Notes: a model not told the origin generated them from the letters alone. A DNA stretch of 64,000 bases from Cytobacillus sp. NJ13 (GCA_030348385.1 JAUCFP010000006.1:5049501-5113500); one strand, 5' to 3'; numbered from the stretch's first letter, positions 49,975 to 60,197 are shown. Numbers and translations: made by a program.

Positions 49975-51165
49975 ATGGAGATTCAACTGGCACAAAGAGT
50001 AAAAGCATTGACACCATCAACAACTTTGGCAATCACAGCTAAAGCAAAAGAGCTAAAAGCCCAGGGACATGATGTTATTGGATTGGGAGCAGGCGAGCCG
50101 GATTTTAATACGCCACAGCATATTATCGATGCTGCCGTGAAATCCATGAATGAGGGACATACAAAATATACGCCTTCGGCAGGTCTTCCTGCATTAAAGA
50201 AAGAAATCGCAAACAAGTTTAAAAAAGACCAGGGACTTGATTATGACGCTTCAGAAATCATCGTTACCAATGGTGCGAAGCATGGCTTATATACACTGTT
50301 CCAAGTTTTGCTGAATGAAGGGGAAGAAGTCATTATCCCGACTCCATATTGGGTCAGCTATCCAGAACAGGTTAAACTAGCTGGGGGAATTCCTGTTTAT
50401 GCAGAGGGAAGAGAAGAAAATAATTTTAAGATCACCCCGGAACAGCTGGCTAAAAGCATAACTGACAAAACCAAGGCAGTTATCATTAACTCACCAAGCA
50501 ACCCGACCGGCATGCTTTATTCGGCGGAGGAATTAAAGGAGCTTGGCGAGGTTTGTTTAAAGCATAATGTCCTTATCATTTCTGATGAGATATATGAAAA
50601 GCTGGTATATGGCGGCCATCAGCATACTTCGATTGCCGAAATTTCACCTGAACTTAAAGAACAAACCATTATTATTAATGGGGTATCCAAGTCTCATTCC
50701 ATGACAGGCTGGAGAATTGGATATGCCGCAGGTAATAAGAATATTATCAAGGCCATGACCAACCTTGCCAGCCACAGCACATCCAACCCGACAACAACAG
50801 CACAATATGGTTCAATTGCTGCATATTCCGGGCCACAGGATACACTGGAAGAAATGAGAGAAGCATTCGAACATCGATTAAATGTTATCTATGATAAATT
50901 AATCAGCATTCCAGGCTTTACATGTGTAAAACCGCAAGGAGCATTTTACCTGTTTCCCAATGTGAAAAAGGCAGCAGAATTGACCGGATTTGCGAGTGTC
51001 GATGAATTTGTGAAGGCGCTTCTCGAGGAAGCGATGGTTGCAGTAATTCCAGGCTCTGGTTTTGGCTCTCCGGATAATATCCGTTTATCATATGCAACTT
51101 CTCTTCAATTATTAGAGAAAGCAGTGGAACGGATGCACGGGTTTGTGGAAAAGAACATGAAGTAA
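49975..51165 (+). CDS. aspB: Aspartate aminotransferase
   Basis: PLP-dependent interconversion of aspartate and oxaloacetate. The 396-residue class I protein has GLGAGEPDFNTP, NSPSNPTGMLYS, SDEIYEKLVY and the PLP lysine in NGVSKSHSMTGWRIGY. The frame is open from 49909 but ATG 49975 behind GGGAGGAAG is the good start. Usually cotranscribed with asnS in Bacillus; here repeat R6 and a separate promoter intervene. Confidence 0.96.
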   Translation: MEIQLAQRVKALTPSTTLAITAKAKELKAQGHDVIGLGAGEPDFNTPQHIIDAAVKSMNEGHTKYTPSAGLPALKKEIANKFKKDQGLDYDASEIIVTNGAKHGLYTLFQVLLNEGEEVIIPTPYWVSYPEQVKLAGGIPVYAEGREENNFKITPEQLAKSITDKTKAVIINSPSNPTGMLYSAEELKELGEVCLKHNVLIISDEIYEKLVYGGHQHTSIAEISPELKEQTIIINGVSKSHSMTGWRIGYAAGNKNIIKAMTNLASHSTSNPTTTAQYGSIAAYSGPQDTLEEMREAFEHRLNVIYDKLISIPGFTCVKPQGAFYLFPNVKKAAELTGFASVDEFVKALLEEAMVAVIPGSGFGSPDNIRLSYATSLQLLEKAVERMHGFVEKNMK

Positions 51166-51166
51166 A

Positions 51167-51230
51167 GAAAAGCGGAAGCGCCTTCTCCACCCCCGTCACC
51201 TCGAGGGGGTAGGCGCTGGAGCTAGACAGT
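51167..51230 (-). repeat. Dispersed palindromic repeat, short copy R6
   Basis: On the minus strand it begins CTGTCTAGCTCCAGCGCC and ends GGCGCTTCCGCTTTTC. AGCGCCT/AGGCGCT and CCCCC/GGGGG pair around CTCGAGGTGAC. It begins one base after the aspB stop. Confidence 0.83.
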
Positions 51231-51271
51231 AATTTACATTCAAAATTTTGGACTTTCTTATTTTCTGAAAC

Positions 51272-51299
51272 AGGAGCGCCGGATCATATCCGGCCTCCT
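51272..51299 (+). terminator. Hairpin between aspB and asnS
   Basis: AGGAG and GCCGGAT pair with ATCCGGC and CTCCT around CAT. The following sequence TTCTGTGTTTTC is only moderately T-rich. Confidence 0.55.
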
Positions 51300-51342
51300 T
51301 CTGTGTTTTCTATCTATTTAGAGCGCGTAAAACTTACTGTTA

Positions 51343-51371
51343 TTGCTTGTCAATGTGCTTGAAGGTATAAT
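51343..51371 (+). promoter_or_regulatory. Sigma-A promoter of asnS
   Basis: TTGCTT (51343-51348), 17-nt spacer, perfect TATAAT (51366-51371), 54 nt before asnS. No T-box sequence is seen in the leader. Confidence 0.65.
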
Positions 51372-51424
51372 ATATAGCGATACATAAGAAGTGATTGCTT
51401 AGATTTTTTTGGAGGGAACATAAA

Positions 51425-52720
51425 TTGATAAAAACAACAATTTCTCAAGTTCATAAATATGTTGATCAGGAAGTTACGATTGGAGCTTGGATTGCCAACA
51501 AGCGCTCAAGCGGAAAGATTGCATTTTTGCAGCTGCGCGATGGGACTGGTTTTATTCAAGGTGTTGTAGTGAAAGCGGAAGTGCCGGAAGAGATTTTCCA
51601 GGGTGCAAAATCAGTTACTCAGGAATCTTCCGTTTATGTTACTGGCAAGATACAAAAGGATGAGCGTTCACCTTTCGGATTTGAAATGCTGGTAACAGGC
51701 CTGGAAGTTATTCATCAGGCTGTAGATTATCCGATTACTCCTAAAGAACATGGAACTGAATTCCTGATGGACAATCGTCACTTATGGCTGCGCTCCCGCC
51801 GCCAGCATGCAGTCATGAAAATCAGAAATGAAATTATCCGGGCAACTTATGAGTTTTTCAATGAGCAAGGTTTTTCCAAGGTTGACCCGCCAATTCTGAC
51901 GGGAAGCGCCCCAGAAGGCACTTCGGAACTTTTTGCAACAAAATATTTTGATGAAGATGCCTATTTATCACAAAGCGGCCAGCTTTATATGGAAGCAGCT
52001 GCTATGGCTCTTGGAAAAGTATTTTCATTCGGGCCGACCTTCCGTGCTGAAAAATCCAAAACTCGCCGTCATTTAATCGAATTTTGGATGATTGAACCTG
52101 AAATGGCTTTCTGTGAATTCGATGATAACTTAAAAGTACAGGAAGAATATGTAGCTCATATTGTACAATCTGTTCTTAAGAACTGTTCAATTGAACTCAA
52201 AACACTTGGCCGTGATACGGAGAAACTTGAGAAAATTACGGCTCCATTCCCGCGCATCACGTATGATGAAGCAATTAAGTTTCTTCAGGAAAAAGGCTTT
52301 GATGATATCCAGTGGGGAGACGACTTTGGTGCACCGCATGAGACAGCAATTGCAGAAAGCTATGATAAGCCAGTTTTTATCACACACTATCCAACTTCAC
52401 TGAAGCCGTTCTATATGCAGCCGGATCCATCAAGAGAAGATGTTGTATTATGTGCCGACTTGATTGCACCTGAAGGTTATGGGGAAATCATCGGCGGTTC
52501 TGAGCGTATTCACGACTATGACCTTCTCAAGCAGCGCCTTGATGAACATAAATTAGATTTGGATGCTTATAAATGGTACCTGGAGCTTCGCCAATATGGT
52601 TCAGTGCCGCATTCCGGATTTGGTCTTGGGCTTGAAAGAACCGTAGCCTGGATCAGCGGCGTTGAGCATGTGCGTGAAACAATTCCATTTCCTCGTTTAT
52701 TAAACCGTCTATATCCATAA
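51425..52720 (+). CDS. asnS: Asparaginyl-tRNA synthetase
   Basis: Class IIb synthetase: N-terminal OB anticodon-binding domain (about 15-100, with [20 protein letters not shown]), then the catalytic core with motif 2 [20 protein letters not shown] and motif 3 [13 protein letters not shown]. The product is 431 residues from TTG 51425, placed after GGAGGGAACATAAA. A terminator follows. Confidence 0.97.
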   Translation: MIKTTISQVHKYVDQEVTIGAWIANKRSSGKIAFLQLRDGTGFIQGVVVKAEVPEEIFQGAKSVTQESSVYVTGKIQKDERSPFGFEMLVTGLEVIHQAVDYPITPKEHGTEFLMDNRHLWLRSRRQHAVMKIRNEIIRATYEFFNEQGFSKVDPPILTGSAPEGTSELFATKYFDEDAYLSQSGQLYMEAAAMALGKVFSFGPTFRAEKSKTRRHLIEFWMIEPEMAFCEFDDNLKVQEEYVAHIVQSVLKNCSIELKTLGRDTEKLEKITAPFPRITYDEAIKFLQEKGFDDIQWGDDFGAPHETAIAESYDKPVFITHYPTSLKPFYMQPDPSREDVVLCADLIAPEGYGEIIGGSERIHDYDLLKQRLDEHKLDLDAYKWYLELRQYGSVPHSGFGLGLERTVAWISGVEHVRETIPFPRLLNRLYP

Positions 52721-52744
52721 TTAAAATTAATTGATAGATAAAGC

Positions 52745-52771
52745 AAAAATCCGCCTACTGCGGATTTTTTG
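52745..52771 (+). terminator. Terminator of asnS
   Basis: AAAATCCGC, loop CTACT, GCGGATTTTTT. Confidence 0.92.
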
Positions 52772-52896
52772 CTTCTTCCGATTCCCGCTGGATCATTCAG
52801 AAGAAACAGTCAGGCTGAATTTCATGGAAAAGTTACCGGTTTTTCATCTCACTTTGGCCACTATGTTCATGATATACTTAGAAGGAGGTGTCCCGA

Positions 52897-53607
52897 ATGT
52901 CTAAAAATAGTTTATTAAAATGGCTTCAGGAAGGAAATATTTCAATACCTGGAGTCCTGTTGTCACAGTATAAAGAAATGAATTTGAATGAGCATGAACT
53001 CGTCTTAATTCTTCATGTAATTTCCTATATTGAACATGGGAATGAATTTCCCACCCCTGTAGAATTATCTTCCCGCATGACCATTTCTGTGGCTGAATGT
53101 ACCGATATGCTAAGAAAACTAATTCAAAAAGGCTTTATTGATATCAAAGATAGCTATTCTGCTGATGGCATCCGATATGAAAGGTACCATCTTGATCCGC
53201 TTTGGGAAAAGCTTATTGACCAGTTTCTGCTCAGCGGCAAAAAAGAGGAAGCTGTTAAGATACAGCAGGAGGAAACAGATCTTTATACTTGCTTTGAAAG
53301 AGAATTCGGCAGGCCGCTTTCACCTTTTGAATGTGAAACACTTGCGCTTTGGATGGATGATGATCACCATGATCCCCATATTATAAAAGCTGCATTAAGA
53401 GAATCTGTCCTGTCCGGTAAACTAAATTTCAGATATATAGACAGGATTCTTTTTGAATGGAAAAAGAACGGCATAAAAACGATTGAACAGGCTAAAAGCT
53501 ATGGTAAAAAATTCAGGCAGAACCAAGCACAGCAAAGAACGAAGAGGGAAGACACACCGTCACAGACAACGAAATCCGTTCCCTTTTATAATTGGCTTGA
53601 ACAGTAA
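52897..53607 (+). CDS. dnaD: DNA replication initiation/remodelling protein DnaD
   Basis: Primosomal protein acting with DnaB and DnaI in helicase loading at oriC and at restart. The 236-residue product has an N-terminal winged-helix domain (about 1-100) and a C-terminal DnaB_2 domain (about 130-200) with the YxxxIxxxW-like end YIDRILFEWKKNGIKT. ATG 52897 follows AGGAGG. Next to nth as in B. subtilis. Confidence 0.95.
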   Translation: MSKNSLLKWLQEGNISIPGVLLSQYKEMNLNEHELVLILHVISYIEHGNEFPTPVELSSRMTISVAECTDMLRKLIQKGFIDIKDSYSADGIRYERYHLDPLWEKLIDQFLLSGKKEEAVKIQQEETDLYTCFEREFGRPLSPFECETLALWMDDDHHDPHIIKAALRESVLSGKLNFRYIDRILFEWKKNGIKTIEQAKSYGKKFRQNQAQQRTKREDTPSQTTKSVPFYNWLEQ

Positions 53608-53658
53608 GCAGGCTAAAGCAGCACCCAAAATATTGAATATAGTAAGTTGGTGATTTCT

Positions 53659-54315
53659 TTGTTAAATAATACACAAATTAGATACTGCCTTGATGCAATG
53701 GGGGAAATGTTCCCGGAAGCGCACTGTGAATTAAATCATTCCAATCCATTTGAACTGGTCATAGCTGTTGCACTATCGGCACAATGTACTGATGCACTGG
53801 TTAACAAAGTGACAAAAAACCTGTTCCAAAAGTATAAAACTCCCCAGGATTACCTCAATGTTTCCATAGAGGAACTGCAGGAGGATATCCGCTCTATTGG
53901 TCTTTATCGCAACAAAGCTAAAAATATTCAAAAGCTATGCAGATTGCTTCTGGATGAATATGAGGGTGTAGTACCCCGCGACAGAGATGAGCTGACAAAG
54001 CTTCCTGGAGTAGGACGCAAAACTGCTAATGTCGTTGTCTCAGTGGCTTATGGAGTGCCTGCGATTGCAGTCGATACTCATGTTGAACGAGTAAGCAAAA
54101 GGCTTGCCTTCTGCCGCTGGAAGGACTCTGTACTGGAAGTTGAAAAGGCATTAATGAAGAAAGTGCCGATGGATGAATGGTCAATTACTCATCATCGTAT
54201 GATCTTTTTTGGAAGATATCACTGTAAGGCACAGAATCCTCAATGTGAGATTTGCCCTCTGCTGGATTTATGCCGTGAAGGCAAAAAACGAATGAAGATG
54301 AAGCAAGCAAAATGA
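53659..54315 (+). CDS. nth: Endonuclease III
   Basis: Base-excision repair glycosylase/AP lyase for oxidised pyrimidines. About 218 residues, with the helix-hairpin-helix and catalytic Lys in LPGVGRKTANVV, catalytic Asp in AVDTHVERV, and the C-terminal 4Fe-4S cysteines spaced C-x6-C-x2-C-x5-C (CKAQNPQCEICPLLDLC). TTG 53659 aligns with the B. subtilis start; GGTGAT lies just upstream. Overlaps ypoC by 4 nt. Confidence 0.96.
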   Translation: MLNNTQIRYCLDAMGEMFPEAHCELNHSNPFELVIAVALSAQCTDALVNKVTKNLFQKYKTPQDYLNVSIEELQEDIRSIGLYRNKAKNIQKLCRLLLDEYEGVVPRDRDELTKLPGVGRKTANVVVSVAYGVPAIAVDTHVERVSKRLAFCRWKDSVLEVEKALMKKVPMDEWSITHHRMIFFGRYHCKAQNPQCEICPLLDLCREGKKRMKMKQAK

Positions 54316-54836
54316 CCGGAGAGATAGCCATTCCTGTTACAGAACAATTATGCCATTCCCTGTTTTACAAAAAGAATGATTCATTGGCTGTAAATGAAGG
54401 ATCTCTTTCCGCTTATCAGCCTCTCCCGCCATTTTTATATGAAGCGGCTTTTTATGCGGGCATACCTGCTGTAAGGCCTTGGGAAACCAGCGATAAATAT
54501 ATTCCGGTTTTAATGAAGGAATGGGCAGGGCAGAAACATCTTCTGGATATTCACTTCTCAAACCGGAACCAGAAGGCTGCCTTAGATCCAATGAAAATAT
54601 CTTTGGGAGTATTTTTGCAGCTATTGTATTGGGCAAATAGCAAGCCGGTAAACCTTCAGTCAGATCCTGGAGAATTGCCAATAAAGCCAGTGAACCTTAA
54701 AGAACGGCTGAATTTCATTTTTGCACGACCGGCTTTTTATCATTCTTATATACAGCTTTCTGAACTAATGACTGAAATGGAAAAGCAATATATGAAGATG
54801 CTTGCATTGGAAAAAATAAAGAGAAAGCGCCTTTAA
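54312..54836 (+). CDS. ypoC: YpoC family protein
   Basis: 174 residues, soluble, starting inside the nth stop (ATGA). Contains AYQPLPPFLYEAAFYAG and a helical C-terminus ending KIKRKRL. Conserved after nth in Bacillus; function unknown. The stop codon lies inside the loop of a terminator. Confidence 0.87.
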   Translation: MTGEIAIPVTEQLCHSLFYKKNDSLAVNEGSLSAYQPLPPFLYEAAFYAGIPAVRPWETSDKYIPVLMKEWAGQKHLLDIHFSNRNQKAALDPMKISLGVFLQLLYWANSKPVNLQSDPGELPIKPVNLKERLNFIFARPAFYHSYIQLSELMTEMEKQYMKMLALEKIKRKRL

Positions 54837-54854
54837 ATGATAGGCGCTTTTTTC
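54822..54854 (+). terminator. Terminator overlapping the ypoC stop
   Basis: AAAGCGCCT (54824-54832) and AGGCGCTTT (54842-54850) pair around the TAA stop region, then TTTC. Confidence 0.85.
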
Positions 54855-54887
54855 TATGGCTAGAGACAAGTTCATCAGCACAGCGAC

Positions 54888-54922
54888 AAAAAAGAGCTGA
54901 CTCAACTCTGAGCCAGCTCTTC
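54888..54922 (-). terminator. Terminator of recU-ponA
   Basis: On the minus strand AAGAGCTGGCTCA pairs with TGAGTCAGCTCTT (one mismatch), then a T-run. Confidence 0.9.
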
Positions 54923-54934
54923 ATTTCTATTTAG

Positions 54935-57637
54935 TTATGTGCCAGATCCATTTCCGGAACCGCTCGAGCCTGGAGTGCCGCTGCCAGTGTCGTTTCCACC
55001 GCTGCCAGTACCTCCAGTACCTCCAGTACCTCCAGTACCCGTTCCGTTTCCTTCTCCGGTACCGGTATCGCCATCTCCGGAACCTTCACCATTACCTTCA
55101 CCGTTTCCGGCTCCTTCACCATCTCCGGAGCCATCTCCGGAACCTTCACCTTCACCATTTCCAGAACCGTCGCCATCTTGGTTTCCGTCCTGGCCGTCTT
55201 CACCATTTTGTCCTTCTTGACCTTCCTGTTCTTCTTCGCCAGTTCCATCTTGTCCTTCACCTTCAGTATCACCTTCTTCGATGACGCTTTGATCAGGGAT
55301 TTCTACTTTTACAGAAGCAGGATCACTTTGCTGATCACCGTTAAATGCTGTTACTTTAAAGGTATACACAGCTCCAGGCTGAGGGTTGGCAATTTTTAAG
55401 CCTTTTTCAGAAGTGACGCTAAGCTGCTGATCTCCTCCTTCATTTACAGATACCGTCACTTCAAATTGAGTGCCTTCTGCATCTTCTGGGTATTCCCATG
55501 ATAATGTAATTTCATTTGTCTCCTGGTCAAAGTTCGCTGACAGGCCAGAAGGGGAGTCCAGTTTATCAAACTTCTCAGACACTTGTGTCGGAGCATGGCC
55601 TTTTACAGCATACTCATAAATGATTTGGTCCTGAGGCGTGAATTGGCTTGCCTTTTTGGCAGGATTGCTTCCTTTTTCAATGGCAACCTCCTCCACAGAG
55701 TTAGGGACCTTGAAGTCTTCTGTTTCTTTTCCTTCTGATACATGTGCCATTAAGCTGCTGAAAAGTTTTTGAGCAATTTTTTGCTCGTCGCCTGCAGGAA
55801 TATAATTTTTTCTATCCTGATAGCCGGTCCAGACAGCCGCTGTATAGTTGGTTGTATATCCTGCAAACCATGCATCAGGCACAGCACCTCTAGGTATTCC
55901 AAACTCCTGTTCCTGTTCATCGGTGTAGTTAGTAGTCCCCGTTTTTCCTGCTACAGGCAATCCTGGAACATCTGCCAGACGGCCGGTCCCATAAGAAGAT
56001 TTAACTGCACTTTTCAGCATGTCACTGATCATAAATGCTGTATAATCTTTCATTACTACTTCAGATTCAGGTTTCAAATCAAGCTTCGTGCCGTCACGCA
56101 TTTCAATTTGCTTGATGGCATGTGGCTCAGTGTAAAAGCCATTGTTTCCAAATGCACTGTATGCGCCGGCTACCTGCATAGATGAAACCTCATAAGCGCC
56201 AATAGAATATGACTCATACATTTCTTCCATTGGGATGCCTAATTTATTGGTAAATTCTAAAGCTTTATCAGTTCCTACTTCCTGAAGTGTTTTCAGGGCA
56301 GGGATATTACGGGAACGGGCAAGGGCTTCACGTATGGACATAGAGCCCATATGCTTTCCATCCCAGTTATTGATTTTTGTACCGCCGGAATATGTGTGGG
56401 GTTCGTCAACTATAGTATGGTAGGTTCCCCATTTTAGATATTCGATTGCTGGTCCATAATCGACAATCGGTTTAAAAGTTGAACCAGCATGTCTTTTTTG
56501 ATCTACAGCATAGTTAAAGCCGCGTTTTACTTCCTGGTTGCGACCTCCGCCAATTGCTCTGATTTCACCTGTTTTAGTATCAAGCAAGGTTATTCCCGCT
56601 TGAAACTCGTCATCTGGATATGCTACTGCTGCATCAGTGTTTAAGATGTTTTCAACGTGTTTCTGTGCATTAGGATCAAGGGTCGTATAGATTTTAAGGC
56701 CATCCGAATATGGATTTAAATCCGGATATTTCTTTTCTACTTCATCCAGGACAACATCAATGAAAGAATCATATTTTGATTCATTTGTTTCTCGTTTCTC
56801 CTCAGCTACAAGTGTAGATTCTACAGGCACTTTTTGAGCTGCTTCCATTTCTGCTTTTGTAATAAAACCATGCTGATTCATAAGAGAAAGAACTATATTT
56901 CTCCGTTTTTCTGCTTGATCAGGATGTTTAAAAGGATTATAGTTGTTCGGGCTTTGCGGCATACCTGCCAGAAGGGCCGCTTCATGCAGCTCCAGCTCAT
57001 CTAATTCTTTTCCAAAGAAAATTTTCGATGCCGTCAGCACTCCATGACCTTCAGACATATAAATCTTGTTCACATACATCTCAAAGATTTCCTGTTTTGT
57101 ATACTTGCGCTCGAGCTGGAAGGCAAGCCAGGCTTCCTGTGCTTTACGGCTCAGCGTTTTTTCATTATTTAAGAAGGAGTTCTTTACCACCTGCTGTGTA
57201 ATCGTACTTGCTCCCTCAGAGCCAAATCCACGTGTGACATTGGCGATTACGGCACCGCCTAATCGAATTAAGTCCATTCCATTATGTTTATAAAAGCGGA
57301 CATCCTCTGTTGCCAAAAAGGCATCTTCCACTAGTTTTGGTATATCTTCATAAGCGACATAATCACGGTTTTCCGAGCCTACATCTGTAATGAATTCACC
57401 TTCCATATCGTAAATCTGTGAAGAAATTGGATCCTTCAGCAATTTTTCATCAAGCTTTGGTGCGTCTTTCACCATAAAAGCAAAAGCGCCTGCTCCTAAA
57501 AGCATTCCAGCAATTCCGAGGGCAATTAAAATAAGAAAAATACGTTTAAAAGTGCCTGTGCCTTTTTTCCCGCCCTTCTTTTTAGGCTTGGATTGCTGTT
57601 TGCGGCGCTCCTCTCTTGATTGATATTTTTCAGTCAT
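54935..57637 (-). CDS. ponA: Class A penicillin-binding protein 1 (PBP1)
   Basis: Bifunctional peptidoglycan synthase. About 900 residues: basic cytoplasmic start [13 protein letters not shown], membrane anchor (about 35-55), glycosyltransferase GT51 domain (about 75-250, with [12 protein letters not shown]), transpeptidase with STFK, SRN and KTGTT motifs, a fibronectin type III-like domain (about 690-780), then a ~110-residue tail of Gly, Asp, Glu, Asn and Ser. ATG 57637 aligns with B. subtilis PonA. It follows recU by 41 nt. Confidence 0.96.
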   Translation of the reverse strand: MTEKYQSREERRKQQSKPKKKGGKKGTGTFKRIFLILIALGIAGMLLGAGAFAFMVKDAPKLDEKLLKDPISSQIYDMEGEFITDVGSENRDYVAYEDIPKLVEDAFLATEDVRFYKHNGMDLIRLGGAVIANVTRGFGSEGASTITQQVVKNSFLNNEKTLSRKAQEAWLAFQLERKYTKQEIFEMYVNKIYMSEGHGVLTASKIFFGKELDELELHEAALLAGMPQSPNNYNPFKHPDQAEKRRNIVLSLMNQHGFITKAEMEAAQKVPVESTLVAEEKRETNESKYDSFIDVVLDEVEKKYPDLNPYSDGLKIYTTLDPNAQKHVENILNTDAAVAYPDDEFQAGITLLDTKTGEIRAIGGGRNQEVKRGFNYAVDQKRHAGSTFKPIVDYGPAIEYLKWGTYHTIVDEPHTYSGGTKINNWDGKHMGSMSIREALARSRNIPALKTLQEVGTDKALEFTNKLGIPMEEMYESYSIGAYEVSSMQVAGAYSAFGNNGFYTEPHAIKQIEMRDGTKLDLKPESEVVMKDYTAFMISDMLKSAVKSSYGTGRLADVPGLPVAGKTGTTNYTDEQEQEFGIPRGAVPDAWFAGYTTNYTAAVWTGYQDRKNYIPAGDEQKIAQKLFSSLMAHVSEGKETEDFKVPNSVEEVAIEKGSNPAKKASQFTPQDQIIYEYAVKGHAPTQVSEKFDKLDSPSGLSANFDQETNEITLSWEYPEDAEGTQFEVTVSVNEGGDQQLSVTSEKGLKIANPQPGAVYTFKVTAFNGDQQSDPASVKVEIPDQSVIEEGDTEGEGQDGTGEEEQEGQEGQNGEDGQDGNQDGDGSGNGEGEGSGDGSGDGEGAGNGEGNGEGSGDGDTGTGEGNGTGTGGTGGTGGTGSGGNDTGSGTPGSSGSGNGSGT
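55005..55040. repeat. Tandem 9-bp repeat in the ponA tail
   Basis: Four copies of CCAGTACCT (last ends CCC) on the plus strand, coding Gly-Thr-Gly units in PBP1. Neighbouring sequence is also built from imperfect 6-9 bp repeats. Length change by slippage would stay in frame. Confidence 0.85.
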
Positions 57638-57678
57638 ATCTATGTTCATCCTTTCTTGACAATGGAACTGTAAAAAAC

Positions 57679-58290
57679 TTATTTAAGGGTATAAAGATAA
57701 TCTATTATCTTAATATAGTCAATTCTGGGCTGAAATCCAAGCGGAATGTGATGGCCATTCATTTCGATTTCACCCTTGGTAATTGATTTTCTTCCCCCAT
57801 CCTTCATTCTCTCCCAGTATGAGAGCAAATGATGTGCCTCTAAAAGGAAAACTTCTTCGGTAGCAGAGAAGCGGAGAAGAACAAAACAAATCCCTTGCTG
57901 GACTAATACCTTCTCCATATGCTTCACCTGGTGTTCATGAAAATTCTTTAAAGGAAAGGAGGTCGTGTTCTGAGTTTCTTTTGCTTCAAAATCAATATAT
58001 CTCCCTTTATACACACCATTATAATCGGTTGTTGAAGCTTGTTTGAAATATGCTTCTTTAATAACGGCCGCACTTCTCTTCGGATAATCGACCTGGACGA
58101 TTTGAACAGGCGTAGGCTTTTTATGAATAGTTGCTATTCCATGTTTCAGATAGAATTCATTGGTTTCATTTATATCTTCCTCCAGTGTCATTCCTCGATT
58201 GCTGTATGTCCATTTCTTCTCTGGTGTTAATTTTTTGGCGCTATTAGCAGATGGAGTATATCTCCTGCCATTAGGATAATGGAAATTCAT
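57679..58290 (-). CDS. recU: Holliday junction resolvase RecU
   Basis: Cuts four-way junctions in recombination and chromosome segregation. From ATG 58290 (behind AGGTG) the product is 203 residues starting [11 protein letters not shown]. Nuclease-core residues lie in [22 protein letters not shown] and [10 protein letters not shown]. It is the first gene of the recU-ponA operon, the conserved arrangement in Bacillus. Confidence 0.96.
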   Translation of the reverse strand: MNFHYPNGRRYTPSANSAKKLTPEKKWTYSNRGMTLEEDINETNEFYLKHGIATIHKKPTPVQIVQVDYPKRSAAVIKEAYFKQASTTDYNGVYKGRYIDFEAKETQNTTSFPLKNFHEHQVKHMEKVLVQQGICFVLLRFSATEEVFLLEAHHLLSYWERMKDGGRKSITKGEIEMNGHHIPLGFQPRIDYIKIIDYLYTLK

Positions 58291-58487
58291 GCATTCACCT
58301 CGTTTTAAACTCCTCCCTATAATAACAAAAGTAAGCATGATTTGGCTGAATAAAAAGTTCTAAATAACAAAGTATATAGGAAACTCCATTTGAGCATTAT
58401 TTTCCGGTTTTATTCGTGTTACATGGTCATTTGGCATGTCTTCCTGCTGGAAAAATATAGACTAATCAGTTTCTGAGGTGAAATGAG

Positions 58488-59480
58488 ATGTTTCTTCCTG
58501 GGAAATTCTTAAATAGCCACGAGAAAAAGGAACAGGCAATAATAGATCATATTATGAAGATGACAGCAAAATATAACCTGGACAATATTTCAAGAACGGA
58601 AGCATATTTCCGGTTTTATAAAAAGCATCCTGAGATACAGTGGGCGTTTCTTGCCTCCATGGTGTCTCGAAATGCCGGCTGGAATATGTGTGATCTTGAA
58701 GGAAGCTGTTTTCCTAAATTGATAGGAAAGAAATTGCGGGACATGCTTTATATTACATATGAAAGGGCCAATTGGCTGATTTTTCAGGATGCCTTTCCAC
58801 AATTACTCCTCTATCATTATTCGACGAAAATAAATAGGCCAATGTTTCATTTATTAAAAATTTTTCGTGTATCGGCATTTATGGAACAGGAGTGGCTATA
58901 TTTCTGGAAAAATAGAAATAAAAAGAGGTTAATGATTTCACTGATTATTAATGAACAAAATGTTATTCAAGAGCCTGTAATGGAACATGAAATTTATAAG
59001 AGTAAAGTTTTTCATACATTGCTTTTTTCCTTTCAGGACTATCTTCATTTTAGTTCTGTAATCTTCCCTACTTGTAAAGGGGAATTATACGGGGCAAGTG
59101 TAAATGGTTTCCGATCGGTGTCCAAAAGAATTGATCTTGGAAAACGGCTGGCAGAAATCTTATTTGACACCAGCTATTATGAGGACGTGTATGAATTTGC
59201 TTCGGGCACGATTCATACTGGTTCAAGGCATGATTATGAGAAATACTTTAAGGGAAGAATACGGAGAACCAGCCCTTTCCTACGCTGTACATACCCGATA
59301 ATCACTCATCACATTCATCAATTTAATGATTGGTCTGCAAAAAAACGAATAAAGAGTAAATGGGCATCAGAATCGGTTGTCCTAAAACACCCTGCCCATA
59401 TTACAAAATGGTATTTGCATAAGCAGAAACAGCTTCATACTGCTGCGAAGCTGGGCAAATTATTTCGCTTGCTTTGTTAG
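58488..59480 (+). CDS. yppC: YppC, DUF2515 protein
   Basis: 330 residues, rich in aromatic and basic residues, with conserved SRTEAYFRFYKKHPEIQWAF and SRNAGWNMCDLEGSCF near the N-terminus. No signal peptide or clear membrane helix. Divergent from recU with 197 nt between; same layout as in B. subtilis. Function unknown. Confidence 0.88.
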   Translation: MFLPGKFLNSHEKKEQAIIDHIMKMTAKYNLDNISRTEAYFRFYKKHPEIQWAFLASMVSRNAGWNMCDLEGSCFPKLIGKKLRDMLYITYERANWLIFQDAFPQLLLYHYSTKINRPMFHLLKIFRVSAFMEQEWLYFWKNRNKKRLMISLIINEQNVIQEPVMEHEIYKSKVFHTLLFSFQDYLHFSSVIFPTCKGELYGASVNGFRSVSKRIDLGKRLAEILFDTSYYEDVYEFASGTIHTGSRHDYEKYFKGRIRRTSPFLRCTYPIITHHIHQFNDWSAKKRIKSKWASESVVLKHPAHITKWYLHKQKQLHTAAKLGKLFRLLC

Positions 59481-59488
59481 CGGAATAG

Positions 59489-59518
59489 GGAAAAAGCAAG
59501 GGATCCCTTGCTTTTTAC
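59489..59518. terminator. Perfect palindromic bidirectional terminator
   Basis: Bases 59491-59516 are a 26-bp perfect palindrome, AAAAAGCAAGGGA on each arm, with GATC at the centre. It serves both yppC and the converging sspM. Confidence 0.9.
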
Positions 59519-59521
59519 ATT

Positions 59522-59629
59522 TTATGTTGAAGGGCGGTCAGGGCCTTCAAGCTTCTTATTGCCATAGCCTGTTTTAGTTTCTTCCAGCTTTTTTGGCTGT
59601 GTTTTATTTTGTTTTTCTTTTTTTGCCAT
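59522..59629 (-). CDS. sspM: Small acid-soluble spore protein M
   Basis: A 35-residue lysine-rich protein starting MAKKEKQNKTQPKKLEE and ending KKLEGPDRPST, close to B. subtilis SspM, which ends KKLGGPNRPST. Such minor SASPs are made in the forespore under sigma-G. The start has GGAGGTG 7 nt upstream. It lies beside yppC as expected. Identified from the ending, length and location. Confidence 0.85.
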   Translation of the reverse strand: MAKKEKQNKTQPKKLEETKTGYGNKKLEGPDRPST

Positions 59630-59649
59630 TACATTACACCTCCGTTAAT

Positions 59650-59678
59650 TAGTTTGTTCAATGACGTTATTTTCATTC
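59650..59678 (-). promoter_or_regulatory. Sigma-G-like promoter of sspM
   Basis: On the minus strand GAATG (59678-59674), 17 nt, CAAACTA (59656-59650); the -35 fits GHATR and the -10 fits CATNHTA except one position. Confidence 0.4.
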
Positions 59679-59875
59679 TTCCAGCGGCTGTCGAAACCAT
59701 GTTGCTGCCATGCAAATAAGTACTTTCTTTGACGAATCACTTCTAGTTTTGTCATGCATGGAGGAAACCTACAGGCAAAATAGAATTAAGTAGGCACACA
59801 GCAAAATTTTCACTGTATCCTTCGTCGTATTTATTCCAGGAAGCAAGGAGAAAAAGAAATCGGGAGGTTTTTTGT

Positions 59876-60139
59876 ATGCAGGGAAAAATGGTAGAAAAAG
59901 AAGAATTGCTGGCCATGCTTTCAGAAATATATGATCAGCTGGAAGAGCTTGAAAATGTACTTGAGTCTAATTTGTCGGGACTTCGCCAGGATTGGTATTA
60001 TGAACAGTCAGAAAAAATAGAGGTTTGCGAAAGCAGGCTGGAAGCGATTGAAGAGGATATGACGGCAATCAGGTCTGAGGCAGACAATATAGAAAACGCA
60101 AAAAGATCAGCCGGAATGAAGCTTGAACTTGGCTTCTAA
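59876..60139 (+). CDS. Small acidic coiled-coil protein, unknown
   Basis: 87 residues starting MQGKMVEKEELLAMLSEIYD; nearly all helical with heptad-like leucines (YDQLEELENVLESNL) and many Glu. No membrane segment. It has a good site GGGAGG 8 nt before ATG and its own terminator, so it is likely real. I do not recognise the family; it occupies the place of yppD. Possible structural or adaptor protein. Confidence 0.65.
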   Translation: MQGKMVEKEELLAMLSEIYDQLEELENVLESNLSGLRQDWYYEQSEKIEVCESRLEAIEEDMTAIRSEADNIENAKRSAGMKLELGF

Positions 60140-60162
60140 GTGGCATAGAATAGCAGTATCCT

Positions 60163-60197
60163 TCAGTAGCTAAAGTTGACTAGCTACTTTTATTTTT
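60163..60197 (+). terminator. Terminator before yppE
   Basis: AGTAGCTA (60165-60172), loop AAGTTGAC, TAGCTACT (60181-60188), then TTTATTTTT. It overlaps the yppE leader. Confidence 0.8.

Noticed and set aside
51232..51425. Possible T-box leader before asnS.
   Set aside because: No T-box consensus (TGGNACCGCG) or specifier-like structure is present; a plain sigma-A promoter is 54 nt from the start.
54937..55284. Two long plus-strand frames, Pro- and Arg/Leu-rich, opposite the ponA tail.
   Set aside because: They are antisense readings of the low-complexity repeat coding region and lack start signals.
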